Shown here: piece by piece, positions 61,634 to 64,000 of the stretch | Layout: each line of letters opens with the position of its first letter | Position numbering within the stretch: position 1 is the first letter of the stretch | Source: Rhodovibrio salinarum DSM 9154 | GTDB taxonomy: Bacteria; Pseudomonadota; Alphaproteobacteria; Kiloniellales; Rhodovibrionaceae | Length of the DNA stretch: 64,000 nt | Assembly (NCBI RefSeq): GCF_000515255.1 | Contig: NZ_KI911559.1 | Span: 3,704,693 to 3,768,692, forward strand | Direction: 5' to 3' | Notes under the pieces: model-generated | Told to the model about the DNA's origin: nothing | The model's database searches: none | The model's input: the letters and a program-made list of their open reading frames with translations, nothing else | Position numbers and translations under genes: made by a program

Positions 61634-63139
61634 ATGACCCGGACGTTCTGCACGGTCATCCGCGATACGGACGACGAGGCGGTGCTCGGGCCGTGGGCGC
61701 GGCACATGGCGTCTCTCCGGCATTGGGCGTTCAAGCAGCAGTATGTGCGCGGTCGGCCGGTCAAGGACGTCAAACGCGATGGCATCGCCCGGTTCGGCGT
61801 TTCCGCCCGGCAGTTCAACGGCATCCGGTTCGATCTCGACCAGGCGGTGAACTCCTGGCGGGGGCAGATCGATCACCGGGTGAAAGACCTTGCGGATCAG
61901 CTCAAACACGCCGGAAAAGCCGTAACCCGGCTCGAGCGTAAGCTTCAGGACGAGCGGCGAAAGACAGACCCGTCCCGTCGCAAAATCCGCAACGTCCAGT
62001 TCGGCTTGCACCAGAAGAAGCGTCGGCAAGCGACCTTGCAGGCCCGTCTCGACGCGGCCCGGGCCGAAGCGCGTCGATCCGTCCCGAAGATCTGCTTTGG
62101 CGGCCGTGGGAAACTGCGCCGGGGCGAGATCGGTGAATGGCGTGAGCGACGTACCCGCATGATCACGCTGGTCGGCTCGAAGGATGAGGCGGCCGGCAAC
62201 CAGACGGTGGAGACCCTCACGGTCCGTCTCCCGGATGCGCTGGGCGGCGGCTTCAAGACGTTGCACGGCGTGCAGTTCCGTTACGGTCAGGCGGAGATGC
62301 GCGCCGCCCTGGACCTGGGCGCGGGTATCACGTGGCGTTTTTATCGCCGGGACGACGGCGCCTGGCAGGCCAACGCGACCATCGAGGAACCGGCGCCGGC
62401 CGTCACCGCCACGACCCGCGCCGGCACGATAGGGCTGGATCTGAACGTGGAGCACGTGGCGGTGATGGTGGTGGACCGGTACGGCAATGCGGTCGAGCGC
62501 TGGTCCGAGCCGTTCCCCACGGCCGGTACGGACACGAACGAAGCCGCGGCGATGATCGGCGATGCGGTGAAGCGGATCGTCGACGCGGCGTGGGCCCGCG
62601 GCATGGCTGTGGCGTGCGAGAACCTGGACTTCCAGCAGAAAAAGGCGGGTCTGCACAACGTCTCGAAGCATCATGCCCGGCGCCTGAGCGGGTTCGAGTA
62701 CACGCAGTTCCACGCCAGGCTGGCCGCCCGCTGGGGGCGCTGCGGGGTGGAGCTTCACGCGGTGAACCCAGCGTACTCATCGCTCATCGGCGAGAAGAAA
62801 TACGCCCGGGGCTTGAACCTGACGCGCCATCACGCGGCGGCGCTCGTTCTGGCCCGCCGGGCGATGGGATACGGCGAGCGTCTCGTCTGCATGCGCCGTG
62901 ACGCCCTCGTCTCAGCCGCGCAGCATGAGGCGAGGCACGTATGGCCCCGATGGCGGGGCGCTCGCCCGAGGCGTTCGCGGGAGACGCACCGTCCCACCGC
63001 GACGTCGGCGCCCGGACGCACCCGGACCGGGGCGGCTCGCCGGAGCCGGGCCTGCGCGGTGGCCTCGCCACCGGCTGTGTCCACCCGCTCCGACCGGACG
63101 TCAGCCGGGGCTGCTGTTCCCCCGGCGAACCCTGTCTGA
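61634..63139 (+). CDS. Solitary TnpB-like RuvC-domain protein (IS200/IS605 group)
   Basis: A 501-residue TnpB-related protein. The N-terminal part is helical and basic with a coiled coil (LADQLKHAGKAVTRLERKL). The RuvC-like region begins with IGLDLNVEHVAVMVVDRYG (first Asp, about residue 267) and has VACENLDFQ (Glu, about 328). The third segment is YARGLNLTRHHAAALVLARR, where the DRD.N type acid of standard TnpB is absent and a His stands instead. No CxxC zinc finger is seen. About 80 Arg-rich C-terminal residues follow. No tnpA accompanies it. It may be a divergent nuclease or a nuclease-inactive TnpB derivative. Confidence 0.75.
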   Translation: MTRTFCTVIRDTDDEAVLGPWARHMASLRHWAFKQQYVRGRPVKDVKRDGIARFGVSARQFNGIRFDLDQAVNSWRGQIDHRVKDLADQLKHAGKAVTRLERKLQDERRKTDPSRRKIRNVQFGLHQKKRRQATLQARLDAARAEARRSVPKICFGGRGKLRRGEIGEWRERRTRMITLVGSKDEAAGNQTVETLTVRLPDALGGGFKTLHGVQFRYGQAEMRAALDLGAGITWRFYRRDDGAWQANATIEEPAPAVTATTRAGTIGLDLNVEHVAVMVVDRYGNAVERWSEPFPTAGTDTNEAAAMIGDAVKRIVDAAWARGMAVACENLDFQQKKAGLHNVSKHHARRLSGFEYTQFHARLAARWGRCGVELHAVNPAYSSLIGEKKYARGLNLTRHHAAALVLARRAMGYGERLVCMRRDALVSAAQHEARHVWPRWRGARPRRSRETHRPTATSAPGRTRTGAARRSRACAVASPPAVSTRSDRTSAGAAVPPANPV

Positions 63140-63553
63140 TACGTCAGATACGGGATTCAGGAACGGTTAACCGCGCAGTCTTCTATCTGATTCGCCCGTC
63201 ACCGTTCGTTCAGCGCGCCCGGCGCAATCAAAGGCGGTTTTCCCGCCGATGCCGAACGTTGCCCGGAGCGGTGATGTTCACGATCGCGCGAAGCACACGG
63301 TCGGGGCTTGGGAAAAAGTGAAGGATTTGTGATACAGACTGTTCGCGGAGGGGACCCGAATGAGACGACACGCTGCGCCGCTATGGCTTAGCCGTCGAAA
63401 ATGACAAGCTCCGCCCCGCGGACGGCCTCAGGTGAAAAGGGGGATAGCCGCGCCGTACACCTGCCCGAAGCGTCCGGTCGGCGCGGCTCACGCGCCGGCG
63501 GACACGCTGAACACCAGCTGAGAGCGATGAGGCAACCACAAGAGAGCCATGCC
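63140..63553. other. Spacer downstream of the TnpB-like gene
   Basis: About 410 bases without a convincing gene. TnpB loci usually carry an omega (guide) RNA that overlaps or follows the 3' end, so this is the place to look for one. The palindrome TCTGATACGTCAGA lies over the stop codon (63135-63148). The right part leads to the acyl-AMP ligase and may hold its promoter. Confidence 0.4.
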
Positions 63554-64000
63554 GTGGCTAATAAGCCTATGCCTGCCACCCCCGCCTCGGGGGCGCCAGA
63601 GGTAACACCCACCAGCGACCCGTCCCTGGCATACCGCCCTGCCGATTTCGCCAACCTGACCGACGCCCTGGACTACGCAGCCCGGGGTGAGACCGGGCTC
63701 AATTTCTACGACCGCCGGGGCCGAGTGGCGACCGTTGTGAGCTACGCCGCGTTGCGGCGGCGCGCACTTGAGGTGGCGCGCGGGCTCCTTGCCCAGGGGC
63801 TGGAGCGCGGCGAGCGCGTCGCGCTGGTTGCGGAGATGGCCCCAGCGTTCGCCGTCGGGTTTTTCGCCTGTCAATACGCGGGCCTTCACGCGGTGCCTGT
63901 GCCCGCGCAGGCCGGCCTGGGCAACTCGGCGGGTTACGTCGACGGTTTGCGGCGCATCCTTGTTAGTGCGCGCGCCCGGATCGCACTGGGCGGAGAGAGG
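63554..64000 (+). CDS. Fatty-acyl-AMP ligase, N-terminal part (runs off the window)
   Basis: The first ~149 residues of an adenylate-forming enzyme. The text ANLTDALDYAARGETGLNF, LLAQGLERGERVALVAEM and FFACQYAGLHAVPVP resembles FAAL proteins, which activate fatty acids to acyl-AMP for transfer to carrier proteins. The GTG at 63554 (MANKPMPATP) has an AGAGAG 7 bases upstream; ATG 63569 is the alternative. The catalytic region is beyond the edge. Such genes often begin lipid or polyketide clusters, so the missing downstream genes would matter. Confidence 0.8.
   Translation, partial: MANKPMPATPASGAPEVTPTSDPSLAYRPADFANLTDALDYAARGETGLNFYDRRGRVATVVSYAALRRRALEVARGLLAQGLERGERVALVAEMAPAFAVGFFACQYAGLHAVPVPAQAGLGNSAGYVDGLRRILVSARARIALGGER

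Noticed and set aside
1-64000. CRISPR arrays, tRNA or rRNA genes
   Set aside because: No regularly spaced repeats, and no tRNA T-loop/acceptor patterns or rRNA stretches were noticed while reading both strands; a covariance search would be the decisive test.

Overview
The window is chromosomal DNA from a GC-rich alphaproteobacterium, most likely in or near the Rhodospirillales/Rhodovibrionales. This placement is inferred from gene content: a PhaR-PhaE/C-PhaA-PhaB polyhydroxyalkanoate (PHA) locus, a class I lysyl-tRNA synthetase, DUF1491 and TIGR01459-type proteins, a RES-Xre toxin-antitoxin pair, and a LexA box of the direct-repeat type used by Alphaproteobacteria (GTTC-N7-GTTC). No tRNA, rRNA or CRISPR array was seen.

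Layout. 1-2.0 kb: an RhlE-type RNA helicase, a spacer with DnaA-box-like 9-mers, and an Xre regulator. 2.0-6.1 kb: an AT-richer leader with a palindrome, a PAS-GGDEF-EAL cyclic-di-GMP protein and a membrane-anchored triheme cytochrome c. 6.1-11.7 kb: PHA metabolism. PhaR diverges from a PhaE-like subunit whose 3' end overlaps phaC in another frame, followed by thiolase phaA and reductase phaB, closed by a strong terminator. 11.8-15.3 kb: a carboxymuconolactone-decarboxylase-like protein, a diheme peroxidase-like lipoprotein and a cytochrome P450. 15.3-21.8 kb: small conserved genes, RlpA, MoaA, an amidase, a palindromic repeat, a short-chain dehydrogenase and NAD kinase. 21.8-22.7 kb: the RES-Xre module. 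22.9-29.2 kb: a tripartite tricarboxylate transporter (TctC-TctB-TctA) and an operon of an acyl-CoA ligase with a ketopantoate-reductase-like enzyme. 29.4-41.9 kb: a very large SNF2/SWIM helicase with an internally duplicated domain, an EamA exporter, secreted proteins, a HAD phosphatase, a PAS-MarR regulator, DUF952-pyrD and a CHASE4 histidine kinase.

42.0-57.4 kb is a compact short-tailed (podovirus-like) phage cassette on the minus strand. In transcription order it encodes three small proteins, portal, a Bbp19-like protein, scaffold, capsid, tail tubular A and B, a gp14-like internal protein, tail fibre, probable small terminase, large terminase, and three lysis-type proteins. A divergent S24 (LexA/C2-like) repressor and an SOS-type box sit at its head. 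No integrase, replication gene or phage RNA polymerase was found. A two-gene insert with its own promoter and terminator lies between scaffold and capsid and looks like a moron.

57.4-64 kb: lysK, then an insertion-sequence graveyard: an ISAs1-type element with recognisable ends whose transposase carries a frame-shifting 190-bp duplication, a truncated IS4-type transposase, and a solitary TnpB-like protein. The start of a fatty-acyl-AMP ligase runs off the right edge.

How the genes work together: phaA and phaB make (R)-3-hydroxybutyryl-CoA from acetyl-CoA, PhaE/PhaC polymerises it and PhaR senses the polymer. The phage genes form one late operon that is probably switched by DNA damage and/or the S24 repressor. 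Start codons were chosen from Shine-Dalgarno (SD) sequences and family lengths. All family assignments come from reading the sequences by eye, not from database searches.
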